This document shows, piece after piece, positions 12,079 through 22,030 of a DNA stretch of 64,000 nucleotides. The position numbers were made by a program, and so were the translations under genes. This DNA is from Panopea generosa. Lineage: Eukaryota; Mollusca; Bivalvia; Adapedonta; Hiatellidae. The DNA lies in contig CM055899.1 in NCBI GenBank assembly GCA_029582155.1, positions 83,608,056-83,672,055 of the forward strand, read 5' to 3'. Under the pieces are notes generated by a model. The model made no database searches, had not been told where the DNA came from, and saw only the letters and a program-made list of their open reading frames with translations. The stretch's first letter is position 1. The number at the start of each line of letters is the position of its first letter.

Positions 12079-14235
12079 ATGCGTATATTTGCTATTCCAG
12101 CACTTTTGCAAATATGGATAATTTCTATTGTATTGTTTTCCCTTTGTACGCAAGCCAGTTCAGTACCGTCACCGAACATTGGATCTACCATCGTGCCTTT
12201 AAATGAGTTAAGAGTTAACAATACACCAAGCATACATTTAGACAACGATACAGTCAAGTCATATAGAGAGGATACTGTCAACGCTACAGCAATAAAGGAA
12301 ATACATGCTTACAACAATGAAAGTGAAATCGGAAATAACCCTTCCTCTCCAGGGGGAAACCAGACTGGTGCAAATATCCGAGGATTAGCCAATAATATAA
12401 ATAATACACTCGATAACAATTCAACTTATAACTCAACACAGAATACAAGTCAATCAAAACTTAATTTGGCAATAATTCCCGGACTTGCTGTTTTAGTGTT
12501 AGTAATTGCAGTGTGTATTAAATGCTGCACGTGCTTTCGTGAATACACACGTGCCGGCGATAAAGATGACACGAACAACTATTTTTCTATCATTCAAGAT
12601 GACGATGATGACTATGGTCACATAGATATGCTATCAGAGTCAGCCTCCACGTGTTACTATGACACTGTGTCCTCATATTGTTCATTTCTGCGCAGGTCCG
12701 GAAACGAGAACACCTTTATTGCTTCATCAATGAAATCTCTACCACTTGATGGTATTCGTTGCAGTTCAGGAACGCCGCGAAAAGATATCCATCGAAAAAT
12801 ACTCAGAGAAATAAACGATTTAAGTTCAAAAACTAAAAACGAAACGATCGAAAGTCCCAAGTCGTGTACACCCAGGTCCGACTCGGTGCTCAGCGACTGC
12901 GCAAGGACTTTATCTGTGTCGAGTGAAGACGCTGATCCTCTATCTGCGTCAATGTCGGATTCTGCCGACTTTGGTCAAAATCGAAAATTGCAACGATTTA
13001 AAGTATCATTTGTTACCGAAAATTCTCAAGTTCCCGAACGAGTGCCTTTACAACCAATTGTGAATAGCGCAACAAACACACCTGCCTCACCCGTTGTACA
13101 TACAATAACTTGTAAACGTTCAAATCTGAAGAAATTACCGATGGGTATGTATGACCGCTCACGTACCAGAAGTTGCAGCATGTATCGCCAAACTATAGAC
13201 TATTGTGCTAAAGGGGTGAAATTGAAATCACCGCAAAAAGGAATTACAAATGACAAACGTGTTCATTCGGTAGATGCTAGTACCCAAACTACAAAATCGT
13301 TTTTATATAACCTCTGGAAGGGTAGGAGAAGGCATTTTAGTGATTCTGGCGTAGACGAATGCATTAATATACCAACTATACACGAATTGACTTCTATGTG
13401 CTCAGATGTAGGAATTTATTCCAGACCAATTACCGCAGACAAAGTTAAAAAGACTGGATTATCACAACTTCCTCATATTTGTGAAAAGTCCGCAAGCAAT
13501 TTTGATTTTTCTTCTGCAGGAAACACGAATAATATAGGGAAAATTGCCAGGTTTTATAGGCGGGAAAAGTCGTTGTCGGAATTTGACTCGAGTGACGACG
13601 TCTTCGTGACTTGTGATTCAACAACTGCATTAAAAGATAATTCCAATATTTTATGTGATATCAAAGTTGACTCGGGCCGGAATGTGATATGTTCATATAA
13701 AAAAGGTTCGAAAAGCGATATACTTTCTGACGATACGGTTTCTAACGACAGAACTTTTACTGATGACTTCCTAATACATTCAGATATTAAATCAGATTAT
13801 GAAAGTTATCCATCTGAAAAAAGTTGTAATAAAGATGGCGTGGATAAAAAGGCGACCCCTGTCGATATAGTTAATCCAGTGTGTGATGAATTCACTGACC
13901 CCAAAACAGTTAACGAAAGTTATGTTAATGTACAGATTCACAGCTGTCGTTATGGCGACACGTGCAACAGTTGTTTTATTCGAACTAACGAGCACTGTAA
14001 ACCTCATCCATTGTCACAAACAACCGATATTAAGGCAATAACTGAAATGCTTTCGGAGAAAAATTGTTCTAAAAATACGTATTCTACTGAGAGTGTTAAA
14101 GGCGACGGTAACATTCCTAAATTCGAACGAAACCAGACATTAATAAGTGAAGATATAACTTCTAGTCTGACATCATTAGAAAGCAGTGGTTATGCAGAAA
14201 TTTCTTCCGATTCGAGCTATTCTTGTTCCGAGTGA
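12079..14235 (+). CDS. Orphan type I single-pass membrane protein, 718 aa, uninterrupted ORF
   Basis: The only convincing complete gene. The ATG at 12079 is the first in frame after a TAA at 12064 and has G at -3. Residues 1-28 form a signal peptide (hydrophobic stretch then CTQASS, cleavage probably near residue 28). The short ectodomain, about 29-127, is Asn/Ser/Thr-rich with ten N-X-S/T sequons (N47, N56, N68, N80, N94, N108, N113, N114, N118, N122). A membrane segment follows at about 130-147, then a juxtamembrane Cys cluster (C146, C149, C150, C152) suited to palmitoylation. The remaining ~565 residues are a probably disordered, Ser/Asp-rich cytoplasmic tail with a five-Asp run at 174-178, a basic KGRRRH at 414-419, SDSGVDE at 421-427 (beta-TrCP-degron-like), YVNV at 615-618 (Grb2-SH2-like pYxN) and SGYAEI at 703-708 (ITIM-like). 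There are no introns across 2.1 kb and no known extracellular domain. I do not recognise the family; a signalling receptor or adhesion-like role is inference from topology and motifs. Confidence 0.82.
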   Translation: MRIFAIPALLQIWIISIVLFSLCTQASSVPSPNIGSTIVPLNELRVNNTPSIHLDNDTVKSYREDTVNATAIKEIHAYNNESEIGNNPSSPGGNQTGANIRGLANNINNTLDNNSTYNSTQNTSQSKLNLAIIPGLAVLVLVIAVCIKCCTCFREYTRAGDKDDTNNYFSIIQDDDDDYGHIDMLSESASTCYYDTVSSYCSFLRRSGNENTFIASSMKSLPLDGIRCSSGTPRKDIHRKILREINDLSSKTKNETIESPKSCTPRSDSVLSDCARTLSVSSEDADPLSASMSDSADFGQNRKLQRFKVSFVTENSQVPERVPLQPIVNSATNTPASPVVHTITCKRSNLKKLPMGMYDRSRTRSCSMYRQTIDYCAKGVKLKSPQKGITNDKRVHSVDASTQTTKSFLYNLWKGRRRHFSDSGVDECINIPTIHELTSMCSDVGIYSRPITADKVKKTGLSQLPHICEKSASNFDFSSAGNTNNIGKIARFYRREKSLSEFDSSDDVFVTCDSTTALKDNSNILCDIKVDSGRNVICSYKKGSKSDILSDDTVSNDRTFTDDFLIHSDIKSDYESYPSEKSCNKDGVDKKATPVDIVNPVCDEFTDPKTVNESYVNVQIHSCRYGDTCNSCFIRTNEHCKPHPLSQTTDIKAITEMLSEKNCSKNTYSTESVKGDGNIPKFERNQTLISEDITSSLTSLESSGYAEISSDSSYSCSE

Positions 14236-14380
14236 AATAATAGTAATAATAATACTGTAATTATGCTACGTTTTGAAATGGTTATGTTATCTGTGCAATT
14301 ATAGAAGAACCTGAGCCACATGTCATTGAATATCGCTCCATGGTTGTGATAGGCGCGTGCAAAATGAAAACCATGCGTTA

Positions 14381-14416
14381 AATAAAGTCCGAAATTAACA
14401 GTTTTACACAAATAAA
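14381..14416 (+). promoter_or_regulatory. Polyadenylation signals of the 718-codon gene
   Basis: AATAAA at 14381-14386 and again at 14411-14416, about 145 and 175 bp after the stop codon, on the gene's strand. They give a short 3' UTR. The second lies just before a (TA)n run at 14430-14469. Confidence 0.6.
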
Positions 14417-14429
14417 CGCATAACACAAA

Positions 14430-14469
14430 CGAATAACTGATATATATACATATATATATATATATATTA
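14430..14469. repeat. (TA)n microsatellite
   Basis: Near-pure alternating TA for about 40 bp, directly 3' of the polyadenylation signals. Confidence 0.85.
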
Positions 14470-14588
14470 TTGTAAATGACTATTATTTATTATAATAAAA
14501 TGTTCCCAAACTATATTTTATCGAGGTATTTATTTTCTATATCATTGGGTACAACTTGCTATACACGCATGAGCATGTTTCTTAGAAG

Positions 14589-14662
14589 AATGTTGGTTTA
14601 CACATATTTTTTCATTCAAATTTACACACATTTGAATGAATAAATATGTGTAAACCAACATT
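14589..14662. repeat. Near-perfect 32-bp stem hairpin
   Basis: Left arm 14589-14620 and right arm 14631-14662 are reverse complements with a single mismatch (T versus A), around a 10-nt loop TTTACACACA. Size and symmetry fit either a tiny foldback transposon remnant or a pre-microRNA-like hairpin. No target-site duplication is obvious. Confidence 0.85.
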
Positions 14663-14908
14663 AATGAATGTTGGCTTGGCCAATGTGTTAAAACTGACCA
14701 CATGATGTTTATCAAAGCAAACCATGAATTATATCTAAGGTTATGCCGGTTTAGTGATTTTTAAAGGCGCGAAATAGTTGCATGTTGCATGAATTAAAGA
14801 TAACATTGGACACATAACTATTAATGTTATCTCTGTAAACAGTGTTCCATAGTAACTCATTCTGTGTTTACAAAACTATACTTAATAAGAGAAGAAATTT
14901 CCGGACAT
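14663..14908. other. Non-coding sequence
   Basis: No gene or repeat recognised. Confidence 0.5.
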
Positions 14909-15023
14909 GACGTAACGTAACGTAACGTAACGTAACGTAATGTCACGTCATGTTACGTCACGTCACGCAACGTCACGCAACGTCACGCCACGTTAGCGTA
15001 GCACAGCACAGCACAGCACAGCA
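14909..15023 (+). repeat. (ACGTA)n, ACGTCACGCA and (GCACA)n compound microsatellite
   Basis: About six perfect CGTAA units pass into CACGTCACGCAACGT-type variants and then into (GCACA)n. The variant part is dense in ACGTCA/TGACGT, the CRE half-site core, but this follows from the repeat itself. Confidence 0.9.
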
Positions 15024-16129
15024 TATATTTCATTTAATTCTCACATCTAACACATTACAACTATAAATATTCAAAACATATACAAATATAAATAGTGAAA
15101 TTTTTAGTGAACTAAAATGAGGTTTCAGAACTATGACAGACTAATGTTTTCTCTCATTAATTTTATATATTTAAAATCAAGAACAAAATTTACAGTTCAA
15201 ACACAGCATCAAATTATACTAAAATGGAATAGTAGTATGATCACTATATTTATAGTTAAGATACATTATAAAATAAAGAAGTGACAACTTCGGTCAAAGT
15301 CTTGTGTAGTCATTGTAAAAAACACCTAATTCTTGGCCTGATTAACGTCGCCCAAACTCGCACCTGCCTCGCCCATCCCGCATCGTTACATCATTAAACA
15401 AGACGTACATGTATACATATATCATAACAATTGTATTTGTTTGATAAACGACAGCCAGGAGGAATTTCGTCTTATGTTATTCAATATGAAACTAACCCTG
15501 ACCCTTACTTGAATTCCATACTTAAATATCGAAATACAAAATACATGTATCAAACTTAAATTCTAACGTGGTTATTTCGTTGTTTGTATTATAAATCAGG
15601 CTCCAGAACGTAGATTTGAAGAACAACTTGACCTCTGTGTGATATTGTATGTCAGTTAATCTTTGTTTCGTTTTGTTTACATTGTGGCAGTCGTTCATAA
15701 ATGTCATGTCACCGACATAACTTCCCTCTTCTCATAACAGCGATCCACTGACAGTCTGTATATGTATTAGTAGAGAAGGAACTAATAATTGTTATTACAT
15801 GACTCATAAATTGTATGTGTTACGATTGGTCCATTACCGACTACGTGTCCACTCATAGAAAGTGGTGTCACCAGAGAAAAGTGATATTCAATAAATGCAC
15901 TTGTGTCAAAAAATCGCAACAGTTATGTCGACAAAACATTGATACGGTCGACGTCATCTGACAATTAGACAGTGATATTCTATTGTAAATGTTCGATTTT
16001 AGCAATACAACATTTACTTAATGAATCATAAACATTAAACACATATGGGCAGTCAGTCTGGTGATGTTGGCTGATCGATATGATATTCACATCGGCATTC
16101 CGCCTCCTTCAATATCATATATACCATGT
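15024..16129. other. AT-rich non-coding sequence
   Basis: No supported gene, array or transposon over about 1.1 kb. Confidence 0.5.
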
Positions 16130-16355
16130 TCACTTCGGGGTCTAAGGCGCCGTTTCAAGATCATTTTACCTCTCATTGCCAATGTCGTAGATTCGAGTCC
16201 CGATTGTTCCAAAATGTTATGCAAGAAAGTTTGCCAGTTACATGAAGGAGGACGGTTGTTCAACTAAAATTCCTTCCGAGATCATTCTCCACCAAGAAAA
16301 ACTGGATATGCCATAAAAATCTGAATCAGTTTAAATTGGCGCTGAACCCTATTCA
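16130..16355 (+). mobile_element. tRNA-derived SINE, family 2 (V-SINE/RUDI-like), copy 2
   Basis: GGGGTCTAAGGCGCCGTTTC and TAGATTCGAGTCCCGA are the decayed A- and B-box regions. GCCAGTTACATGAAGGAGGA is the central domain. ACTGGATATGCCATAAAAAT and GCGCTGAACCCTATTC are the 3' part. The same blocks in the same order occur at 56507. Confidence 0.82.
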
Positions 16356-17164
16356 AGATAATCTCATGTCCACTGAGTTGGCTATTGGCCTATCATCCGT
16401 ATACTAGTACTATACGAATTATAATTAGGGTTATAATGGCGGTCAGTGTTTGTTGCTTACTATTCTGTTATCAGGTACATGTATATAGCACATTGAAGAA
16501 CAATACAGCACTATTTTATTGACTTTAACTGTATACAGCTTCTAGTCAGACACACCATACACTTGTTTTACAAACGAAGTAAGATTAATAAGTTGAAATC
16601 AAATTTACAATTAATCTTTAAAAAACGGCCATCTGTTTCTTCCATGTGATAAACAAAATGACACTGATGTAACCGAAATTCTGAATAACAGTTAATACTT
16701 TATCAACAAAGTCCCCCTTATACACACTTTAAAACGCCCAGGGACTTGTTACATGTGTAATAACCTTCACCTGAACAAAGAGAAGTGAAAAAGAATGACG
16801 GGATCAACTCGTGGTCCAATTTCAGGAGTTAAACGAAAATACTCTAATCCGTCGGCACACAAGCGGTCCTAATACCGACTATAGGGTTGGCAATATCTTT
16901 ATCTACAAAATGATCATTATACAAAAGGGAAAATTCGAATTTTATTATAGAGTTGGTTTTAGTGTAGATTCAAACACCAGTGTTGATGGACAATTAGACA
17001 CAGTATAGTTATAAGAATTATGGTGTTTCGGGCCTAGAAATAACGCGACAATTGCTGTGATTATCATTTTTAATTTGGGAACTCTATGCGTCAAGATGTC
17101 AGACCTGTTTTTAAGTTGTGCTTAACGCATGGGACTTTCCGGGAGCTCTATGAGTCAGAAGCCC
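16356..17164. other. Non-coding sequence
   Basis: No gene recognised. Two similar pieces, GGGAACTCTATGCGTCA near 17078 and GGGAGCTCTATGAGTCA near 17140, hint at a small decayed duplication. Confidence 0.4.
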
Positions 17165-17380
17165 TACGCGGTCACACACTGGTTAGTTCAGACCGTAGCG
17201 CGTCTGACTAACAACCCAAGGGACGTGAGTTCGGCCTCTCACTCCCCTGGCGACAGTCTTTGTAATTATTGATATACGACACTTTGTATCATTGCAGAAT
17301 CCAAGGAAACAGTGGTTATGTTAACTGATCGTCTATTAGCCCACAATGAAATACATATGATGCTAAATATTCAGACAAAG
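17165..17380 (+). mobile_element. tRNA-derived SINE, family 1, copy 3, internally deleted
   Basis: Contains AGCGCGTCTGACTAACAACC, a decayed B-box region GTGAGTTCGGCCTCTC, ATTGATATACGACA, AACTGATCGTCTATTAGCCC and GATGCTAAATATTCAG. Compared with the copy at 8391 it lacks the middle block between the GTATCATT segment and CCAAGGAAACAGTGG. Confidence 0.8.
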
Positions 17381-17715
17381 TATGTACACACTTACATGTT
17401 GCCTGCCTGTGAACACAGGCATATATCGATCATCGAAGGCCGACACCTTCTCTCTTACATACAACTTAACACATGCTGTTTCTAAAGTATGTTTTACTTT
17501 TGTCTAATTCTAATTTATCTGTACAAACATAATGGATCACCAGCAATACGTGTTAAGTCCTAATAAATTATAAGCCTAATCCGATTTTAATGACGCTCTT
17601 CCTGGTACCAGTGTCAAATGTAGAGGAACCTCAACCGGGTACAACCTTCTTACACATTATGGATATATATATATATATATTTATACTCGTCACGTTGTAT
17701 ATATGTATATTTTAT

Positions 17716-18003
17716 AAACGATTGATTGACTGAATATTAAGCGTTATTTACATGCCATCAAGGTCTAACAGACGATCATTTAAACTAGTAACTGTTCCCT
17801 GGAAAGTTAATAAATACTCCAGCTTACCCCATCTCCGCAAATAACTGATAACTTTCTACATGAATCAGCGATGAGAGAAGACTGATAATTAGTCACAATG
17901 TCGTATATCAGTCATCACGGAGACTGTTACCGGGCGGGGATTAGAACTCACGATCCCTGGATTGATAGTCAGACGCGTAACCGACTGAGCTAATCTGGCC
18001 CGG
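17716..18003 (-). mobile_element. tRNA-derived SINE, family 1, copy 4, the best preserved
   Basis: On the minus strand it starts GCCGGGCCAGATTAGCTCAG (A box TTAGCTCAGTCGG), then CGCGTCTGACTATCAATCC, GTGAGTTCTAATCCCC (B box with one change), CCGTGATGACTGATATACGA and GAAAGTTATCAGTTATTTGC. It ends at TCAGTCAATCAATCG. The intact tRNA-like head makes this the reference copy for the family in this window. Confidence 0.88.
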
Positions 18004-18640
18004 CTTTTTATAAAAGAAGAATGTGCACATGTGAAACAGTAGATACAGGCGCCCCGTTAGAGCTGTTAGCAGATGCGTAATTGAGCAACTTTGCCTTATG
18101 CCGAATTTATTTTATTATTTTATTTTATTTTATTCATGTTTTGCTCTATTTCATTTCAAGCTTGTCCTACACAAATACACAATTTCGTGTGTATGTAGGT
18201 TAATCAAAATGTATGCGGTTCTTTTTGTTAATATTGAATCTTGATTAAAACATAAACCTTACCCTGCCTTTTGAGTTCCGTAATTGGTTAAAATGACTTA
18301 ATCAAACATTGTGTACACTGTTTACCTGTAAGTCTCATTACTAATTTTGTTACCCAATGCATTCCATAGTATTAGTATTCGTTCTATTTCTCATTTCTCA
18401 TTCTATACAGAGCTATTGAATCACTTTCTGTTGGGTGGATGATGCAAAGCACATATTTTGCAATTGTATAGTCTGTTCCAATCTTGAAATTTGTGCATGT
18501 TAAAGAATCATAATAATTAGATCAATGATGAAATTACAGGCGAAATTTCAATGTGTTTTCTTTTCTTTTCCCATTGTCGTTGATATATTTACTATTGTAC
18601 TATGCTTGAATCTGAGGTCATTATGATAGATCATTATCAT
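18004..18640. other. Non-coding sequence
   Basis: Contains a short (TTTTA)n run near 18110-18135. Nothing else recognised. Confidence 0.5.
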
Positions 18641-18664
18641 CATTATGAATACTGTTGTTTTATT

Positions 18665-18741
18665 GCCATCCTCCCCCTCCCCCTCCCCCTCCCCTCCCCT
18701 CCCCCTCCCCCTCCTCCTCCTCCAGCTCCTCCTCCTCCTCG

Positions 18742-18790
<49 letters not shown>

Positions 18791-18800
18791 AATCATCACC
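18665..18800 (+). repeat. CCCTCC polypyrimidine tract followed by (CAT)n microsatellite
   Basis: About 75 bp of C/T on the plus strand (CCCCCTCC type, then CTCCTCCTC) run straight into about 17 CAT triplets. The polypurine/polypyrimidine mirror character could favour triplex DNA. Open frames here on both strands are low-complexity artefacts. Confidence 0.93.
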
Positions 18801-18895
18801 ATTATTTTGTAGTAGTTGTATTGATTATAATATTATTATTATAATAATTATTGCTATTATTATAATAATTATTGCTATAATTATAATCATTATAG

Positions 18896-18982
18896 AAGTA
18901 GAAGTAGTAGCAATAGAAGTAGTAGTAGTAGTAATAGTAGAAGTAGTAGTTTAATAGTAACAGTAGTAGCAGAAGTAGTAGA

Positions 18983-19062
<80 letters not shown>

Positions 19063-19896
19063 CAGTAGTAGTAGAAGTAGTGGTAGTAGAAGTAGTAGAA
19101 GTAGATGTAGTAGTAGTAGTGATAGTAGTAGTAGTGGTAGTAGAAGTAGTGGTAGTAGAAGTAGTGGTAGTAGAAGTAGTAAGTAAAAGCAATAGCAGTA
19201 GAAGAAGAAGTAGTAGCTGTTGTAGTTGTAGTATCAGTAGTAGTAGTAGTACTAGTAGTAGCAGTTGTAGTAGAAGTAGTTGTATTAGTAGTAGTAGTAG
19301 TAGTAGTTGTAGTAGTAGTAGTAGTAGTAGCAATAGTAGTAGAAGTAGTAGTAGTAGAAGAAGTAGTAGCAGTAGAAGCAGTAGTAGTAATAGAAGTAGT
19401 TGTAGCAGTAAAAGTAGAAATAGTAGTAGTAGTAGTAGCAGTTGTAGAAGTAGTAAAAGTAGAAGAAGTAGTAGTAGTAGTGGTAGTAGTAGTAGTAGTT
19501 GTGTTGGTGGTGCTGGTGGTAGTAGTAGAAGTACTAGTGGTAGTTGTAGTTTATAAGTAGAAGTAGTAGTAGTGGTATTAGTAGTAGCAGTAATAGTAGT
19601 AGTAGTAGTAGTAGTAGTAGAAGTAGTAGCAGTAGAAGCAGTAGTAGTAATAGAAGTAGTTGTAGCAGTAAAAGTAGAAACAGTAGTAGAAGTAGTAGCA
19701 GTTGCAGAAGTAGTAGAAGTAGTGGTAGTAGTAGTAGTAGTGGTGGTGGTGGTGGTGGTGGTGGTGGTAGTAGTAGTAGTACTAGTGGTAGTTGTAGTTT
19801 ATAAGTAGAAGTAGTAGTAGTAGTAGTAGTGGTATTAGTAGTAGCAGTAATAGTAGTAGTAGTAGTAGTAGAAGTAGAAGTAGTAGAAGTAGTAGC

Positions 19897-19927
<31 letters not shown>

Positions 19928-19945
19928 TTAGTAGTAGTACTTACT
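18896..19945 (+). repeat. (AGT)n / (TAG)n microsatellite, about 1 kb
   Basis: Over 1 kb of AGT triplets with interspersed AAG, TGT, GGT and CAG variants. Two long stretches are duplicated: GTAGTAGTAATAGAAGTAG occurs at 19381 and 19641 (260 bp apart), and ACTAGTGGTAGTTGTAGTTT at 19533 and 19781 (248 bp apart). The array therefore also grew by unequal exchange of ~250-bp blocks. The long Leu/Thr, Ser or Val frames are artefacts. Confidence 0.95.
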
Positions 19946-20251
19946 TACCACGATGTTATACGCATAGTTGACAAAAACCTGCTTTCTAATTCTTGAAAGA
20001 AGATCTTTCTTTTTAAGCAAATAGACAGCATTTATGGTCTATTTAACGTATCTTATAATGTATATAATGATTGTTATTGTTTTATTTGTTATTGGAAATT
20101 TTAGTAGTGAATGCACAGTCATTGTTAATCAGGTCGCCCCAAATCTGTTTTGAGACGATAAATGATTTTTTTAAATATTTTTTAATTCTGCCCTTTTGCT
20201 AATGTTTATAAAAGTAGTGGATTAAAAGAACTTATTTTAATACTGTTTTAG
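19946..20251. other. Non-coding sequence
   Basis: AT-rich. Ends with TTTTAATACTGTTTTAG at 20251, which has the shape of a 3' splice site just before the possible exon. Confidence 0.4.
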
Positions 20252-20255
20252 ACAA

Positions 20256-20322
20256 ATGAATACAATGAAGATTCATGTTCTTCTTTTGTCCGGATTAACA
20301 ATGGTTGTACACCTTTTAACTA
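20256..20322 (+). CDS. Possible first coding exon encoding a signal peptide
   Basis: Two in-frame ATGs (20256 and 20265) begin a 22-codon stretch with a classic secretory signal: a basic residue followed by a hydrophobic core containing HVLLLSGLTMVVHLLT. It is cut at 20323 by GTAAGT, a consensus 5' splice donor, leaving phase 1. Unspliced, the frame ends after 28 codons. A TTTTAG acceptor-like site at 20246-20251 could make this an internal exon starting at 20252. A phase-compatible continuation exists at 23036 after TAATTACAG, but it stops after about 20 codons and has no nearby AATAAA, so the downstream gene structure is unknown. Could be chance. Confidence 0.3.
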
Positions 20323-21054
20323 GTAAGTATATAATAGTGTGATTGTATGTGTTGTTTTAGTATTGTATAATTACTGTGATATTAAAATATTGCCGAGGCG
20401 TCTCTTACAATTCTGTAGAGAATGACATAGTATGTAATATCTGTGTAAATTGTATTTTAAATATTATGTTCATTATTGTATATACTATGATGAGACTCTA
20501 ATAAACGAATATATATTTTTTATACCGAAAACCCAGTTCAGGTGTGATAACCATTATGACAATAAGAATTTACTTAATTACACATTTTATTGATAGCGTC
20601 TGCTTAACAGAGATTTCGGTCTCAAGTTAGCTGTGGCACCTCTTTGGAAACAGGAAATACTTGGCTTATGTTTGCACCTTGTCTTGGCCAGGCAATTAAC
20701 TTTCAATTAGTAAAATAGTTTAAGGTGACACAGATTATGTGACAGTGGACACCTGTGATTAAGTATGTTTTTAGAACTGAATTGAAGAATGTTACATGGA
20801 TAGTATAGACAAACAATGTTTTACTTCAACCAAATACCTCTGCTATATGCTAAGTATTTACAGTGATTAATTAATACAACTTCTCATTCAAATTTTTCTC
20901 AGAGTTATTAAGTTTGACATAAAAAACTTTAAAGAAGATAACAGAAGAAACCAATATTTTCTCTAAAACCCACAACTAATAGACATCACGAATAAATATA
21001 TTGTAACTAATATATTTATATGTATCTATATTTATTTTTTCATATATTATATCA
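20323..21054. other. Non-coding, possible intron
   Basis: AT-rich with no recognised element. An isolated AATAAA occurs near 20500. Confidence 0.4.
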
Positions 21055-21227
21055 TATCATATCGTATCGTATCGTATCGTATCGTATCGTATCGTATCGT
21101 ATCGTATCGTATCGTATCGTATCGTATCGTATCGTATCGTATCGTATCGTATCGTATCGTATCGTATCGTATCGTATCGTATCGTATCATATCATATCAT
21201 ATCATATCATATCATATTATATTATCA
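21055..21227 (+). repeat. (ATCGT)n pentanucleotide array with ATCAT edges
   Basis: Roughly 25 perfect ATCGT units flanked on both sides by ATCAT units, a single-base variant equal to CpG decay at the edges. The period of five gives a VSYRI-type artefactual frame. Confidence 0.96.
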
Positions 21228-21260
21228 CGTAATGTAATATAAAATTATGTAGCTGAAATA

Positions 21261-21324
<64 letters not shown>

Positions 21325-21412
21325 TGTAGTAATTATAGTAGAAATAGTGTAAGTGGTAGTAGAAGTAGTAGTAGTATTAGTAGTAGTAGAGGTAGCTGTT
21401 GTAGTTGTAGTC

Positions 21413-21473
<61 letters not shown>

Positions 21474-21561
21474 TGTAGTAATTATAGTAGAAATAGTGTA
21501 AGTGGTAGTAGAAGTAGTAGTAGTATTAGTAGTAGTAGAGGTAGCTGTTGTAGTTGTAGTC

Positions 21562-21618
<57 letters not shown>

Positions 21619-21729
21619 AAGTAGTAGTAGTAGTAGTAGTAGAAGTAGTAGCAGCGGTGGCGGTGGCGGTGGCGGTAGTGGTAATTGCAGTAGCAGTAGC
21701 AGTAGTAGTAGTAGTAGCAGTAGCAGTAA
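21261..21729 (+). repeat. Second (AGT)n microsatellite with a 149-bp duplication
   Basis: AGT triplets with a long variant tract, AATTATAGTAGAAATAGTG, at 21331 and again at 21480. Flanking variants including GGTAGCTGTTGTAG are also repeated. A short GGT/GGC patch occurs near 21655. Confidence 0.94.
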
Positions 21730-21759
21730 TTATTGCATAAAAATTATAGTCCCATCGAA

Positions 21760-22030
21760 CAGTCACTATCACACATTCGAGTAAGTTATATCCCTGATTC
21801 ATTTTGAATAAATGGTCACTAATTCTAACAAATGACATCACCTACTCGAAAGAATGTATCTCTATAAATCAGTGATATCACCTATTCGAAATAATGTCGC
21901 TATAAAACAATTAGTCAATTGAACGATATCGCCTATTCAAATAAGTAATACCATTCATTCAAAATGAATCAGTGACATCACCAACACGAATGAATGATAT
22001 CATATTTAGAATATGTGATATAACTTTATA
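21760..22030 (+). repeat. Degenerate short tandem repeat of a GATATCACCTATTCGAA-like motif
   Basis: Related pieces recur every 40-50 bp: GACATCACCTACTCGAA (near 21833), GATATCACCTATTCGAA (near 21874), GATATCGCCTATTCAAA (near 21926) and GACATCACCAACACGAA (near 21973). Units are too diverged for a firm period. Confidence 0.55.

Noticed and set aside
18548..19808. Poly-Met/His, poly-Leu/Thr, poly-Ser and poly-Val frames
   Set aside because: Translations of CAT and AGT microsatellites in different phases.
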